In this document: positions 1 to 9,291 of the stretch, piece by piece | How positions within the stretch are numbered: the first letter of the stretch is position 1 | Layout: every line of letters begins with the position of its first letter | Origin: Bombella sp. ESL0385 | GTDB lineage: Bacteria; Pseudomonadota; Alphaproteobacteria; Acetobacterales; Acetobacteraceae | DNA length: 64,000 nucleotides | Reading direction: 5' to 3' | Assembly (NCBI RefSeq): GCF_009725755.1 | Contig: NZ_WNIJ01000001.1 | Coordinates: forward strand, 372,001 to 436,000 | Notes under the pieces: model-generated | What the model was told of the DNA's origin: nothing | Seen by the model: only the letters and a program-made list of their open reading frames with translations | Databases searched by the model: none | Position numbers and translations under genes: made by a program

Positions 1-199
1 AATCCACAATATGGAGGTGGCGGCAGCCAGCGGCCTCAAAAAGTTTGGCTTGTGCTGGCGGGTCATCTGAATAATGGGTGGCATCATTCATCTCACCTTG
101 GCGTAGGCGCACACAGGCCCCGCCTTTGAGGTCAATCGCAGGATAGAGGGTTAGTCCTGTAGAGGTAGGTGTAGGGGCCTGTGGCGTGTGATGAGGCAT
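1..199 (-). CDS. hisA: HisA from internal start (partial)
   Basis: HisA, 1-(5-phosphoribosyl)-5-[(5-phosphoribosylamino)methylideneamino]imidazole-4-carboxamide isomerase, a cytosolic TIM barrel. Only the first ~66 residues are present. [10 protein letters not shown] and VRLRQGEM are the first beta strand and phosphate-loop region of the family; the catalytic Asp is the one in AIDL. The ATG at 199 is preceded by GGAGGAG with 8 nt spacing, a far better start context than anything else in the frame, and it yields a normal-length N-terminus. The same frame continues upstream without a stop into a GNAT domain, so this start is a reinitiation site or the remnant of a once separate gene. Confidence 0.7.
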   Translation of the reverse strand, partial: MPHHTPQAPTPTSTGLTLYPAIDLKGGACVRLRQGEMNDATHYSDDPPAQAKLFEAAGCRHLHIVD

Positions 200-787
200 A
201 GTTGTGGCTCCTCCTGCTGCTTGCCATTGGATTGTGCCGCCTTCTGGGACCAGAAGTTTGGAGAAGAATAATCCGCGCACTGTCCGGTCTCCGATTCGTG
301 CAAAATAGGGGTGCGTGCCCCAATGGGTGAAGCCCAATGATGTAAGTAGGGCAATAGCATCGGGTAGAGTTTCCCGCACGCGACAATCCAGCACATGCGC
401 CCCACCAGCGCGTGCGCAGGCGATGACCTTATGCAGGAGTAGCGTTCCTAGCCCTTTATTGCGCTCATAGGGAACGATGAAAAAGGCGGTGATGGTTGCA
501 CTAGCTCCGTAAAGCTCGGAGCGTGCTGTAGCATGGGCTAAAATGGCGGCCCCGCAAATGCTGTTATCTGGGGCACGGACGATGAACAGGTCTCGCTCTG
601 GGACGAGGAGCAACCCTTGGAAGAAACGGCGTAACACCCCTGCCTCTGGCGGGGTATGCCAATTAAAAACACCTTCATTGAGAATAGCGGCTGTTGTGCT
701 TTCTATGAGGCTTTCTAGGTCGTCTTCCTCAATCGTATCATGCAGACGTTCCGCTTTATATTGGGCGGGTGGGTCAAATAAGGGCAT
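1..787 (-). CDS. GNAT acetyltransferase domain joined in frame to HisA (partial, runs off left edge)
   Basis: The reading frame from the ATG at 787 stays open to the window edge (at least 262 codons). The first ~165 residues have a GNAT N-acetyltransferase pattern: a substrate half, then the acetyl-CoA loop around [13 protein letters not shown] and a C-terminal GLFFSK strand. From about residue 215 the same frame reads [15 protein letters not shown], the start of HisA (ProFAR isomerase, histidine step 4). No stop lies between the two parts. The frame begins 7 bp after hisH, so it belongs to the his operon. An internal ATG at 199 with a strong Shine-Dalgarno may start hisA separately, so the product could be a fusion, two proteins, or both. 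The acetyl acceptor is unknown. I verified the frame codon by codon. Confidence 0.75.
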   Translation of the reverse strand, partial: MPLFDPPAQYKAERLHDTIEEDDLESLIESTTAAILNEGVFNWHTPPEAGVLRRFFQGLLLVPERDLFIVRAPDNSICGAAILAHATARSELYGASATITAFFIVPYERNKGLGTLLLHKVIACARAGGAHVLDCRVRETLPDAIALLTSLGFTHWGTHPYFARIGDRTVRGLFFSKLLVPEGGTIQWQAAGGATTMPHHTPQAPTPTSTGLTLYPAIDLKGGACVRLRQGEMNDATHYSDDPPAQAKLFEAAGCRHLHIVD

Positions 788-794
788 AGTGATA

Positions 795-1439
795 TCACCT
801 AGCCTGCCAGAGGAGGAAATTACCAAGAATGGTCAGCCCAACCTCTTGGCTTTTCTCAACATGGAATTGCGTACCACAGCGATTCCCCTTCGCTACGATG
901 GCAGGTATAGTCATGCCGTAATCCGCTGTGGCGATGACCTCATCCTCATGGGCTTCTTTTAGAGCGTAGGAATGGACAAAATAGCCATGCTCCCCCGGCT
1001 GCAACCCTTCTGTCAGGGGGTGGGCACCGGGGGTGAAGCTAAGGGTGTTCCACCCCATATGAGGGAGCTGCAATCCCGCTTTTGCGCTCTCATCCATAGG
1101 GGCGATATGCCCATCAATCCAGCCTAGGCCTTCTGTACGGCCATGTTCTAGCCCATAGCGAGCCATGAGCTGCATCCCCACACAAATGCCCAAAAAGGGT
1201 GTGCCTTCCGCTGTAGCTTTCTCCAATAAGGGGCGGAGATTGCCAGTATCCAGCCCATGAGCGCAATTTGCAAACGCCCCTTGCCCAGGTAGGATGAGCC
1301 GGTCCGCGCTGAGGATGTCCGCTTCCTCACGGCTGATGAGGATATCGGCCTTAATCCCTCGCAGAGCTGCGGCGCGGCGGGCAGCTTGTGCAGCGGAGGC
1401 CAGATTGCCGCCATTATAGTCGATTACGACAACGCGCAT
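795..1439 (-). CDS. hisH: Imidazole glycerol phosphate synthase subunit HisH
   Basis: Glutaminase subunit of IGP synthase, which supplies ammonia from glutamine to HisF at histidine step 5. It is a class I glutamine amidotransferase of about 214 residues, usual family length. The nucleophile elbow GICVGMQ places the catalytic Cys near residue 86; near the C-terminus FHVEKSQ supplies the catalytic His and Glu. The N-terminus [11 protein letters not shown] is typical. I chose ATG 1439 rather than 1445 because GAGGGGGA is then correctly spaced. It lies between hisB (88 bp upstream) and the GNAT-HisA frame (7 bp downstream), a his operon order usual for alphaproteobacteria except for the acetyltransferase. 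Confidence 0.95.
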   Translation of the reverse strand: MRVVVIDYNGGNLASAAQAARRAAALRGIKADILISREEADILSADRLILPGQGAFANCAHGLDTGNLRPLLEKATAEGTPFLGICVGMQLMARYGLEHGRTEGLGWIDGHIAPMDESAKAGLQLPHMGWNTLSFTPGAHPLTEGLQPGEHGYFVHSYALKEAHEDEVIATADYGMTIPAIVAKGNRCGTQFHVEKSQEVGLTILGNFLLWQAR

Positions 1440-1527
1440 GAACATTTCCCCCTCAGCCTACGAGACACTTGCTTTTCTTTCAGGCATGTGAGGGCGGTAA
1501 AGCAAGCAAAAATTATATAAGGTTTTT

Positions 1528-2130
1528 TTATAATACACCTTTTGTGGAGGGGATGCGCCCTGCACTGCGCGGGTCACGGGCTAAGGCCATGCGGAGGGCA
1601 CGGGCAAAAGCTTTAAAGGCACTCTCGGCAATATGGTGGGCATTAGTCCCTGCACGGCCATTCATATGGACGGTAATGCGCGCTGCCATACAGAGGGCGC
1701 GGAAGAACTCCTCCACCATTTCGGTTGCCATTGTGCCAATTATCTCGCGGGGGAAGGTGATGTTCCACGCAAGGAAGGGCCGGCCAGAAATATCGACCAC
1801 CGCTTCGCACAAGGCTTCATCAAGCGGGACGAGGGCAAAGCCAAAACGTTCGATTCCTCGTTTATCGCCAAGGGCACGATAAATGGCCTCCCCTAAGGTG
1901 ATGCCGACATCCTCAATGGTGTGATGGTCATCAATATGCAGGTCCCCTTTGACGCGCACCTCAAGGTCTAACCCACCATGACGGGCAAGGGCCTCTAACA
2001 TATGGTCAAAAAAGCCAATCCCAGTCTGGATGGAGCTTTTCCCTTCTCCATCGAGGGAGAGTGAGAGGGCGATGTCTGTCTCGTTTGTTTGGCGATTCAG
2101 CGTAGCGGTGCGGGGTGTCTGTGTTGTCAT
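1528..2130 (-). CDS. hisB: Imidazoleglycerol-phosphate dehydratase
   Basis: HisB converts imidazole glycerol phosphate to imidazole acetol phosphate (histidine step 6). At 200 residues it is the monofunctional form without the phosphatase domain found in enterics. The two manganese-binding motifs are visible: GFFDHMLEALARHG and DLHIDDHHTIEDVGI in the first half, and the repeat-related FFRALCMAARITVHM and GTNAHHIAESAFKAFARAL in the second. First gene of the minus-strand his cluster; upstream of it lies a ~110 bp divergent gap shared with the plus-strand nitroreductase gene, which probably holds both promoters. Confidence 0.96.
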   Translation of the reverse strand: MTTQTPRTATLNRQTNETDIALSLSLDGEGKSSIQTGIGFFDHMLEALARHGGLDLEVRVKGDLHIDDHHTIEDVGITLGEAIYRALGDKRGIERFGFALVPLDEALCEAVVDISGRPFLAWNITFPREIIGTMATEMVEEFFRALCMAARITVHMNGRAGTNAHHIAESAFKAFARALRMALARDPRSAGRIPSTKGVL

Positions 2131-2240
2131 GCGTCCTAATTAAACCAGTTTCGGGCGTAATCCAAACTTGCTTATCGCGCTCGTCTGGGGGAGAGTGTTT
2201 TGTATCTGATATTCTTATGACGATGGAGAGGGTTAATATC

Positions 2241-2858
2241 ATGACACAGGCTATATCTGATTCGCCTCTCTCTGCGCTATTGGGGCGGTCCTCCACGGGG
2301 GACCTTATCGCACCTGCCCCAGAAGGCGATGTGTTGATGCGTATTTTATCCGCAGGTCTTTGCGCGCCTGACCACGGCCATTTATGCCCGTGGCGTTATA
2401 TTGTCATCACCGGGGCGGAACGGCCCGCTTTTGCTGCGCATGTGGTGGAGGCTGTAGCCCGGCAAGAGCCTGATGCGCCAGAGAAAAAGCGTGAGAAACG
2501 CCGCACGCGTTTTAGCGAAACCCCCATGATTATTGCCCTTGGGATGCATATACGCCCCAAACATAAAGTCCCCGTCATAGAGCAAGAAATGGCCGTGGCG
2601 GCTGGGGCTATGAATGTGCTGAATGCCTTGCATATGGAGGGCTTTGGTGGGGTATGGATTAGCGGGGCTTTTTGTGAGGACCGCCCCTTACTCCGTCACT
2701 TAGGGTTGAAGAAGCCGCATCGTCTGGCAGGTTTCTTATTAGTCGGTACGCCAGAAAAACCAGGCAAGCTTCATAAACGGCCTGATATTGCTGATTATAT
2801 GGCGATATGGGAGGCGGAACATCCTGTTACATTCCGGGCGGATGAGGAGTCGCATTAA
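2241..2858 (+). CDS. YdjA-like nitroreductase family protein
   Basis: An FMN-dependent nitroreductase-fold protein of 205 residues, most like the small YdjA group: an N-terminal arginine/serine FMN-phosphate region (LLGRSSTGDL), SAGLCAPDHGHLCPWRY, a central LNALHMEGFGGVWISGAF and C-terminal GFLLVGTPEKPG. Such enzymes reduce nitro or quinone compounds with NAD(P)H; the physiological substrate is usually unknown. The frame is open further upstream, but ATG 2241 has GGAGAGGG at 8 nt and gives the family N-terminus. The next gene, a FAD monooxygenase, begins 10 bp after its stop, so the two are probably cotranscribed. Confidence 0.85.
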   Translation: MTQAISDSPLSALLGRSSTGDLIAPAPEGDVLMRILSAGLCAPDHGHLCPWRYIVITGAERPAFAAHVVEAVARQEPDAPEKKREKRRTRFSETPMIIALGMHIRPKHKVPVIEQEMAVAAGAMNVLNALHMEGFGGVWISGAFCEDRPLLRHLGLKKPHRLAGFLLVGTPEKPGKLHKRPDIADYMAIWEAEHPVTFRADEESH

Positions 2859-2868
2859 GGTGAGCGTG

Positions 2869-4077
2869 ATGCAGCAGACTGTAATGAGCGATGTTGTTAT
2901 TGCAGGCGGTGGCCCTGCGGGTTTAGCCGCAGCTTTATCCTTCGCGCGGGAGGGCTGGGCCGTGCATGTGGTGGAGCCTGCCCCTCATACAGTGCTGGCG
3001 TCCCCTGCCTTTGATGGGCGTGAAATCGCCCTCACTCATCATACCGTCCATTGGTTGAAGCAATATGGTGTGTGGGAGGAGATTCCTGCTGAGGCAATTT
3101 GTCCCTTAGATGTTGCGCGGGTGGAGAGTGGCAGCCTTGGTGGCCCACCCTTAATCTTCCATGCCCCTCAACAATCTGAAGCAACCCCAGAGGGTGAGCC
3201 GCTGGGCTATCTTGTGGCTAATCATTTGATTCGCCGTGCGCTTTATCATGTTGTACGGCGCACAGCGGGCATTACGCTTTGTTGTCAGGAGCGCGTAGCG
3301 GGCTATCACACCACGCGTGAGGCCGCACATATTCAGCTTGCTAGCGGGGGTACTATACAAGCGCGGCTTTTAGTGGGAGCGGATGGGCGGTTCTCAGCCG
3401 TGCGCGAGATGGCCGGGATTGGGGCTATCGTGCATGATTTTGGCATGAGCATCCTTGTCTGCCGGATGCGACATCTCACACCGCATGACAATACCGCCTT
3501 GCAATGGTTCTCTGAGAAGCAAACCATCGCTTTGCTGCCTGTTGCATCAGATGGCGGGATGGGGGATGTGTCCTCTCTGGTCTTGACCCTTCCGCCCGAT
3601 GAGATTGCCCGCCTCCGCAGCGCAGCGGATGAGGCGTTTAACGCAGAAATCACCCAACGTACGGATGAGCGGCTCGGCCTTTTGCGTGTTGTGAGTGACC
3701 GCATCACCTACCCCCTTAAAGCGGTTTATGCGCACCGTTTCCACGGGCCGCGTGTGGCTTTGATTGGTGATGCCGCTGTGGGGATGCACCCTATTACCGC
3801 TCATGGCTTCAATTTTGGGATTCGCGGGCAAGAATGTTTGGTGCAGGAGTTGAGCGCAGGCTCTGGTGACCCGGGTGAGGCAGCAGCGTTGCGGCGGTTT
3901 GAGCAACGGCATCGCCGGGCGACCTTCCCGCTCTTTACCGCAACAAACGCGATTGCTGTGGCCTATACGCGTGATGATGGGCCTTTTCCTCTCGCGCGCC
4001 GGGCGGGGTTGATGCTGGCTAACCGTCTCACCCCCTTTAAGCGGGCCGTAACGCGGATGCTTATGGACCCTATATAG
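2869..4077 (+). CDS. UbiH/UbiF/Coq6-family FAD-dependent monooxygenase
   Basis: Flavoprotein aromatic hydroxylase of the ubiquinone-biosynthesis type, about 402 residues. The three landmark motifs are in order: the N-terminal Rossmann loop AGGGPAGLAAA, the middle VGADGRFSAVRE (DG motif), and ALIGDAAVGMHPITAHGFN (GD motif that binds the FAD ribityl). C-terminal helices carry RRFEQRHR. It probably hydroxylates a polyprenylated ring in ubiquinone synthesis, though which position cannot be told from sequence. The frame extends upstream into the nitroreductase gene, but ATG 2869 (with AAGG 8 nt upstream) or ATG 2884 fits the family start. Confidence 0.88.
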   Translation: MQQTVMSDVVIAGGGPAGLAAALSFAREGWAVHVVEPAPHTVLASPAFDGREIALTHHTVHWLKQYGVWEEIPAEAICPLDVARVESGSLGGPPLIFHAPQQSEATPEGEPLGYLVANHLIRRALYHVVRRTAGITLCCQERVAGYHTTREAAHIQLASGGTIQARLLVGADGRFSAVREMAGIGAIVHDFGMSILVCRMRHLTPHDNTALQWFSEKQTIALLPVASDGGMGDVSSLVLTLPPDEIARLRSAADEAFNAEITQRTDERLGLLRVVSDRITYPLKAVYAHRFHGPRVALIGDAAVGMHPITAHGFNFGIRGQECLVQELSAGSGDPGEAAALRRFEQRHRRATFPLFTATNAIAVAYTRDDGPFPLARRAGLMLANRLTPFKRAVTRMLMDPI

Positions 4078-4082
4078 GGGGA

Positions 4083-4799
4083 TTAGAGCTTATAATTCTG
4101 CAAGAAAGCGTCCATCTGCTCATGATGCGCTATGGCATGGATGCGGCGATGAGGGGCTGTATGAGCCGTGCCATCCTCTAGCGGGAGTGGTACATCTAAG
4201 GAGCGTGCTAGTAAGGCGAGGGGTGCGGTGGCCTCTGCTCGACCATAAAGGTGGTCGCCTATAATAGGTGTCCCTAATGCGGCACAATGCACCCGTGCTT
4301 GATGTGTTTTGCCTGTATGGAGGGTGAGTTCAAGCAGGCTTGTGCTGCCATCATGGGCTAAAACCCGCCATGATGTACGAGCAAGTGCCGCAGCCTTTGT
4401 GCCCTCATGGGGAGCTTCACAAACCATCTTCCAACCTTGTTGAGGGGAGGAGACGCGCTTTATAGCGGTGGTGAGGCTACCTGTTGGCTCTGTTGGTTTG
4501 CCAGAGACTAACGCCCAATAATGTTTGGTGGTTTGATGGGTGGCAAAGGCCTTTTGTGCAGCAATTAAAGCCGTTTTGCGGAGGGCTACCAGCAAACAGC
4601 CCGCTGTATCAGTATCTAAACGATGGACGAGCCATGGCCCTCCACGTTTTTGCGGTGTGAGGCGGCTCTCCACACTATCGCGCGTTTGCGGCCCGGGGTG
4701 GACGGCTAGACCTGCGGGCTTATTGATGACGATAAAATGCCGGTCCTCCCATAAGAGGGGTAAGGCGAATCCGGGGCGGAAAAGGGGAGGAGGAGCCAT
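4083..4799 (-). CDS. RluA-family RNA pseudouridine synthase
   Basis: Converts specific uridines in rRNA or tRNA to pseudouridine. The 238-residue protein has the catalytic motif HRLDTDTAGCLLVA (Asp is the nucleophile) at about residues 60-73, preceded by FIVINKPAGLAVHPGP and followed by HTGKTHQARVHCAALG near the C-terminus. There is no N-terminal S4 domain, unlike RluD, so it is closer to the RluA/TruC/short RluC-like type. Its start lies 3 bp after the ftsK stop, so it is the last gene of the minus-strand rluB-rsmD-ftsK operon. It ends 5 bp from the convergent FAD monooxygenase. Confidence 0.9.
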   Translation of the reverse strand: MAPPPLFRPGFALPLLWEDRHFIVINKPAGLAVHPGPQTRDSVESRLTPQKRGGPWLVHRLDTDTAGCLLVALRKTALIAAQKAFATHQTTKHYWALVSGKPTEPTGSLTTAIKRVSSPQQGWKMVCEAPHEGTKAAALARTSWRVLAHDGSTSLLELTLHTGKTHQARVHCAALGTPIIGDHLYGRAEATAPLALLARSLDVPLPLEDGTAHTAPHRRIHAIAHHEQMDAFLQNYKL

Positions 4800-4802
4800 A
4801 GG

Positions 4803-7667
4803 TTAGGCATCATCCTCATCATCATAATCAGCGGTGAGAGACTCCTTGCTTGCGAGGACATCACGTTTGCCCACATGGTTTGCAGCACTGATGATGCCTT
4901 CGCGCTCCATTTGGTCGATGATATTAGCGGCGCGATTATACCCAATGCGGAGATGGCGTTGGACAAAGCTTGTGGAGGCCCGTTGCGCGCGGATGACAAG
5001 CTCCGTGGCCTGCTCATAAAGGGCGGCGTCTTGGTCATCATCTGTAGCGCGATTCCCCTTGCTGGGGGCTTGCTCTTCTTCATCCGTCTCATCAGCGAGG
5101 ACTTCCGTATTATAAACGGGTGCCCCTTTGGAGCGAAGGTCCGCCACCACAGCTTCAACCTCTTCATCGCTGATGAACGGCCCATGCACGCGGGTAATAC
5201 GCGCACCGCCTTGCATAAAGAGCATATCCCCACGGCCGAGGAGCTGCTCTGCCCCTTGTTCACCTAGGATGGTTCGGCTGTCATATTTATTGGTAACTTG
5301 GAAAGAAATACGCGTTGGGAAGTTCGCTTTAATCGTCCCTGTGATGACATCAACAGAGGGCCGTTGTGTTGCCATGATGACATGCACACCCGCCGCACGG
5401 GCCTTTTGGGCCAGTCGGAGGACGGAGGCTTCAATCTCTTTACCGGCAACCATCATCAAATCGGCCATTTCATCAATGACGATGACGATATAAGGCAGAT
5501 GCTCGAGGGGGAGGCGATGCTCATCAAAAACGGGATGGCCCGTCTCTGGGTCATAGCCGGTTTGGATGCGCCGTGTTGGGGTTTCCCCTGTCGCTTTAAG
5601 ATGACGGATGCGGTCATTATAGCTGCTGATATTACGCACCCCGTGGTCCGCCATAAGCCGATAGCGGCGGTCCATCTCTTGCACAGCCCATTTGAGGGCA
5701 CTGACGGCTTTAGGCGGCTCCGTTACAACTGGGGTCATCAAATGAGGGATACCCTCATAGATGGAAAGCTCTAGGATTTTCGGGTCAATGAGGATGAGGC
5801 GGCAATGCTCTGGGCTTAGCCGGTAAAGCAGTGAGAGGATCATCGCATTAATCCCCACCGATTTACCAGAGCCTGTTGTCCCAGCCACAAGGAGATGAGG
5901 CATCCGGGCGAGGTCTGCAAAAATAGGCTCCCCAGCAATATCTTTCCCTAAAGCGAGGGGTAGTTTACCGCGATGCTCCTTCCAGGCGGAGGAGAGAAGA
6001 AGTTCGGGGAAATAGACCGTCTCACGCGTAGCGTTGGGGACTTCTATCCCAATGACATTACGCCCCGGTACGGTGGCAATGCGGACGCTCAATACCGCAA
6101 GCGTGCGGGCAATATCATCGGCTAAGCCAATTACGCGGGAGGAGCGTATGCCGGGGGCTGGCTCTAGCTCATAAAGCGTGACAACAGGCCCGGCGCGGTA
6201 ATCTGTGATGGTCCCTTGCACGCCATAATCATCAAGCACCTTTTCCAGCATTTGCGCATTAGCTTGTAAGGCTTCGTCAGAAGGCCCAGTCTCATTATGG
6301 TCTGGCAATGGGTTGAGGAGGCTGACAGCAGGAGGAAGCCATGTTGAGGGTGCCGTCATACCCGTTATAGGGGCATGAGGGGCCGCAGAGGGCTGCGATG
6401 GTACAGGAACCGGCCCGTTGAATGAGGGTGAAGCATGGCCAGCAAGGGGGGCGGTGGGGGTTATAAGGGGTTCCGCTGCTTTATGACTGTCTGGCACAGA
6501 GGTAAAAGATGTTGCTACAGGCTGTGTAGGATGAGGCGGCATTGTTACATGATGCGTAATATCCTCTAGCTCATGGGCCTCATGCAGCTTTTGGGCTTGT
6601 TGGGTTCGGCCGGGGTCATGGCGAATATGGGCAAGCATTCGCGCATAGGGGTTGTCGGCCTCTGCTGCATCGGGTGTGGGGTCTGCCTCAGTCTGTGGTG
6701 CAGGGGGGGGCGCAGGGGGGTGTTGTGGTTGGGTTGAGAGCGGCTTTTGCCACGGAGCGACATTATGCGGGGGCAGAGCCTCTGCTTGGCGGTTAAGATT
6801 ACGTATAATAAAGCCAGATGGACGAGGCCCATTGCCGGGCACGGGGCGGTTATAGCGGACAGGCCCTCCCATTGTGGAGGGATAGGCCGTCTCTGGCGTG
6901 GTGTCTTCTACTGGTTTGCGTGTGCGTAATAAGGCATGAAGCGGTATCACGATGATAGCACTCATCCCCTTGCCAAGGGACCGCCACTCTCGCCCACTTA
7001 ACCCCATAGTTAAAGGGCATAGAATAGCGAGCAGAATCAGAGTGAGGAAGGCAGCCACAATCCCCCCCATGCTGCCTGTTTCCTGCGTGGTTAGGGCGAG
7101 GAGCTTGCGGGCAAAGAAGACACCGCTCTCCCCTCCTAATCCGCTACTTGTCGGCCATGGGACATCACAACCGGGCAAGGTGAGTTGGAGCAGACCAATC
7201 ATCATCGCGGCCGTGGGGAGGAAGATGATTGCCCCAACTAATCGTAAAAGAGGCAGGCCTAAATGGTGGTAACGTAAGAGCTGCCATGTCCATGCTAGTA
7301 GGATGAGTACTGGTAGGATGCCAGAAAGCCCTAGGAGCTGGGTAAGAGCATCGGCAATCGTCGCGCCAAAACGGCCGAGTAAATTGGTTGGCTCCGTTCC
7401 CGTTGCGGTGTTGAAGGAGGGGTCATGCGGGTTAAAGCTAAAGAGCGAAGCAGCAATGGCAAGAGCCATAGCAAGTAAAATAACGCCCAGTACCTCCATC
7501 ATCCGCGCGGAGAGGATGCGCGAGAGGGGAGATTCATGCCATGCAGGAATCTCCTCATCATCTGCTATCATACCCCCTAGGGGCGGCTCAATCGTGCCAT
7601 TGCTTCCCCGTAAAGAGGATGGCAGCAAAGAGCGCAGCTTAGGAGATAAACGAAAGCGAGAAAGCAC
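4803..7667 (-). CDS. ftsK: DNA translocase FtsK
   Basis: Septal DNA pump that clears the chromosome terminus during division and activates XerCD at dif. At 954 residues, the parts are in order: four or so membrane segments within residues 55-225, a Pro/Ala/His-rich linker to about 430, the beta/alpha motor with Walker A GTTGSGKS near residue 594 and Walker B IVIVIDEMADLMM near 720, and a winged-helix gamma domain (VQRHLRIGYNRAANIIDQM) near 890-910 that reads the KOPS polarity signal. The linker is shorter than in E. coli, usual for alphaproteobacteria. The C-terminal ~15 residues are acidic. It sits between rsmD (92 bp upstream) and a pseudouridine synthase (3 bp downstream). Confidence 0.97.
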   Translation of the reverse strand: MLSRFRLSPKLRSLLPSSLRGSNGTIEPPLGGMIADDEEIPAWHESPLSRILSARMMEVLGVILLAMALAIAASLFSFNPHDPSFNTATGTEPTNLLGRFGATIADALTQLLGLSGILPVLILLAWTWQLLRYHHLGLPLLRLVGAIIFLPTAAMMIGLLQLTLPGCDVPWPTSSGLGGESGVFFARKLLALTTQETGSMGGIVAAFLTLILLAILCPLTMGLSGREWRSLGKGMSAIIVIPLHALLRTRKPVEDTTPETAYPSTMGGPVRYNRPVPGNGPRPSGFIIRNLNRQAEALPPHNVAPWQKPLSTQPQHPPAPPPAPQTEADPTPDAAEADNPYARMLAHIRHDPGRTQQAQKLHEAHELEDITHHVTMPPHPTQPVATSFTSVPDSHKAAEPLITPTAPLAGHASPSFNGPVPVPSQPSAAPHAPITGMTAPSTWLPPAVSLLNPLPDHNETGPSDEALQANAQMLEKVLDDYGVQGTITDYRAGPVVTLYELEPAPGIRSSRVIGLADDIARTLAVLSVRIATVPGRNVIGIEVPNATRETVYFPELLLSSAWKEHRGKLPLALGKDIAGEPIFADLARMPHLLVAGTTGSGKSVGINAMILSLLYRLSPEHCRLILIDPKILELSIYEGIPHLMTPVVTEPPKAVSALKWAVQEMDRRYRLMADHGVRNISSYNDRIRHLKATGETPTRRIQTGYDPETGHPVFDEHRLPLEHLPYIVIVIDEMADLMMVAGKEIEASVLRLAQKARAAGVHVIMATQRPSVDVITGTIKANFPTRISFQVTNKYDSRTILGEQGAEQLLGRGDMLFMQGGARITRVHGPFISDEEVEAVVADLRSKGAPVYNTEVLADETDEEEQAPSKGNRATDDDQDAALYEQATELVIRAQRASTSFVQRHLRIGYNRAANIIDQMEREGIISAANHVGKRDVLASKESLTADYDDEDDA

Positions 7668-7759
7668 AGGGGCGTATCCTCTGGCAGGCTATAGGCATGG
7701 TATGAGGGAGCAAGGATAACCTATTTTACCTGATTCTGAAATAATGAACCCCTCAGACC

Positions 7760-8413
7760 CTATAAAGGTAGCGGAGGGCGGGTCCCTGTTGCGCTATTAT
7801 CATGCCGCCAAATATGTATGCTCGCCGCCCCGAAGCTTCGTTGTGCAAGTAGCGGGGGCGGTAGTGCGGTGAGGCTGGGTAAAAGATGGGCATGGAAGGG
7901 CTGGAAAGGCTCTTCTGGCTCTTTGCCATCCGGGGTGAGGGGCGCACTTTCTGTCTCTGCGATAATGAGGGCCCCATCAGCTACCCATCCAGCACGCCAT
8001 AAGGCCCGCAATCCCTTTTGCACCAAGCCTTTATGATAAGGCGGGTCGAGGAAAATGAGCGTATGAGGCTGCGGGGCCTTAGGCGGGCGTGTTACATCAC
8101 AATGGCGCAGCCTTGCGCGTTGTGTCATGCCGCAGGCTTGGAGATTATGTTGTAAGGCTGCAATGCCGGGGCGGCTACCTTCCATAAAGGTAGCAAATTG
8201 TGCCCCGCGGGAGAGAGCTTCCAACCCCAGCGCACCAGTACCGGCAAAACTATCCAACACAATGGCTTGCTCTAAAGCATCGCGACCAAACCATGGGGCG
8301 TGCATGAGCATATCAAATAAGGTCTGCCGCGCGCGCTGGGCTGTCGGGCGGGTCGTAAGGCCGGGCGGTGCTTGTAGGCGGCGATTACGGGCTGTACCAG
8401 CGATGATTCTCAT
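7760..8413 (-). CDS. rsmD: 16S rRNA (guanine966-N2)-methyltransferase RsmD
   Basis: Methylates G966 of 16S rRNA with S-adenosylmethionine. The N-terminus MRIIAGTARNRRLQAP and RPTAQRARQTLFDML are family signatures; VLDSFAGTGALGLEALSRG is the SAM-binding loop and LIFLDPPYHKG the catalytic DPPY motif. About 217 residues, slightly longer than average because of a Pro-rich C-terminus. ATG 8413 is preferred to the adjacent GTG 8416. It starts 4 bp after the end of the rRNA pseudouridine synthase gene, evidence for a shared transcript of RNA-modification genes with ftsK. Confidence 0.94.
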   Translation of the reverse strand: MRIIAGTARNRRLQAPPGLTTRPTAQRARQTLFDMLMHAPWFGRDALEQAIVLDSFAGTGALGLEALSRGAQFATFMEGSRPGIAALQHNLQACGMTQRARLRHCDVTRPPKAPQPHTLIFLDPPYHKGLVQKGLRALWRAGWVADGALIIAETESAPLTPDGKEPEEPFQPFHAHLLPSLTALPPPLLAQRSFGAASIHIWRHDNSATGTRPPLPL

Positions 8414-8417
8414 CACC

Positions 8418-9230
8418 TTAGGACCGTGCCTTCTTTGGCTTTAAGGAGGGGATTTGGTCTATCAGCGTTTTATGAGCCACTTCCTCAAGCTCATGCGGCT
8501 TGAGATTACCAAGAGCAAACGGGCCATAAGAGAGGCGGATGAGCCGGCTGACATGGAGGTTCATCCCCATCATCACCTTACGAATCTCACGGTTCTTCCC
8601 CTCGCGGAGGCTTACGGTCAGCCAGGAATTATCCCCTTTGGTGGAATCCAGCGTAGCGTCAATGGGGCCATAATGCACACCCTCTATTACACAGCCTTTA
8701 GCAAGGGCTTGGAGTTTCTTTTCATCCACAAGGCCAAAGACGCGCACCCGATAACGGCGTATCCATTGGCGGGAGGGGAGTTCTAACTCACGGGCGAGGC
8801 TACCATCATTGGTGAGGAGCAATAACCCTTCGGAGTTCAGGTCCAACCGCCCCACGCTGACAACACGCGGCATAGCTTTGGGGAGGGAGGCAAAAACAGT
8901 GCGGCGGTCCTCAGGGTCATGATGCGTGGTCACTAACCCCGCTGGCTTGTGGTAACGCCATAGGCGCGTCCGTTGAGGCGGGTCTATTGGTTTGCCATCA
9001 ACACAAACATGGTCATGGGGGAGGATGAAGGTAGCCGGATGGGTCACGGGCTTACCATCAAGGGTAATGCGCCCTTCCTCAATCATACGCTCAATATCAC
9101 GGCGGCTCGCTACACCACGGCGGGCTAGGGCTTTAGCGATGCGCTCGCCACGTTGCGTTGAGGGGGGAGAGGAGAGGTCGTCAGTCATATTATGCGACAT
9201 ACCGCGCTGAGCCTTTTCTTGGCAATCCAT
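8418..9230 (-). CDS. RsuA/RluB-family rRNA pseudouridine synthase
   Basis: Introduces pseudouridine in ribosomal RNA. An N-terminal S4 RNA-binding domain (RIAKALARRGVASRRDIERMIEEGRI, shown in part as RGVASRRDIERMI) is followed by the catalytic domain with VGRLDLNSEGLLLLTNDG, where the Asp after RL is the nucleophile, and REGKNREIRKVMMGM near the end. The length of 270 residues and the S4 layout fit RluB (23S U2605) better than RsuA. The start is either ATG 9230 or ATG 9200. First gene of the operon with rsmD, ftsK and an RluA-type synthase; divergent from tadA across ~60 bp. Confidence 0.9.
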   Translation of the reverse strand: MDCQEKAQRGMSHNMTDDLSSPPSTQRGERIAKALARRGVASRRDIERMIEEGRITLDGKPVTHPATFILPHDHVCVDGKPIDPPQRTRLWRYHKPAGLVTTHHDPEDRRTVFASLPKAMPRVVSVGRLDLNSEGLLLLTNDGSLARELELPSRQWIRRYRVRVFGLVDEKKLQALAKGCVIEGVHYGPIDATLDSTKGDNSWLTVSLREGKNREIRKVMMGMNLHVSRLIRLSYGPFALGNLKPHELEEVAHKTLIDQIPSLKPKKARS

Positions 9231-9291
9231 TTACAGCAGGATAAAGCAGCTTTACAGCCATTATTATCCTCATTCTCCGTATGATAAAGCG

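Noticed and set aside
132-405. Two short minus-strand frames over the GNAT/HisA region
   Set aside because: Both are out-of-frame shadows of the continuous GNAT-HisA frame, which was checked codon by codon.
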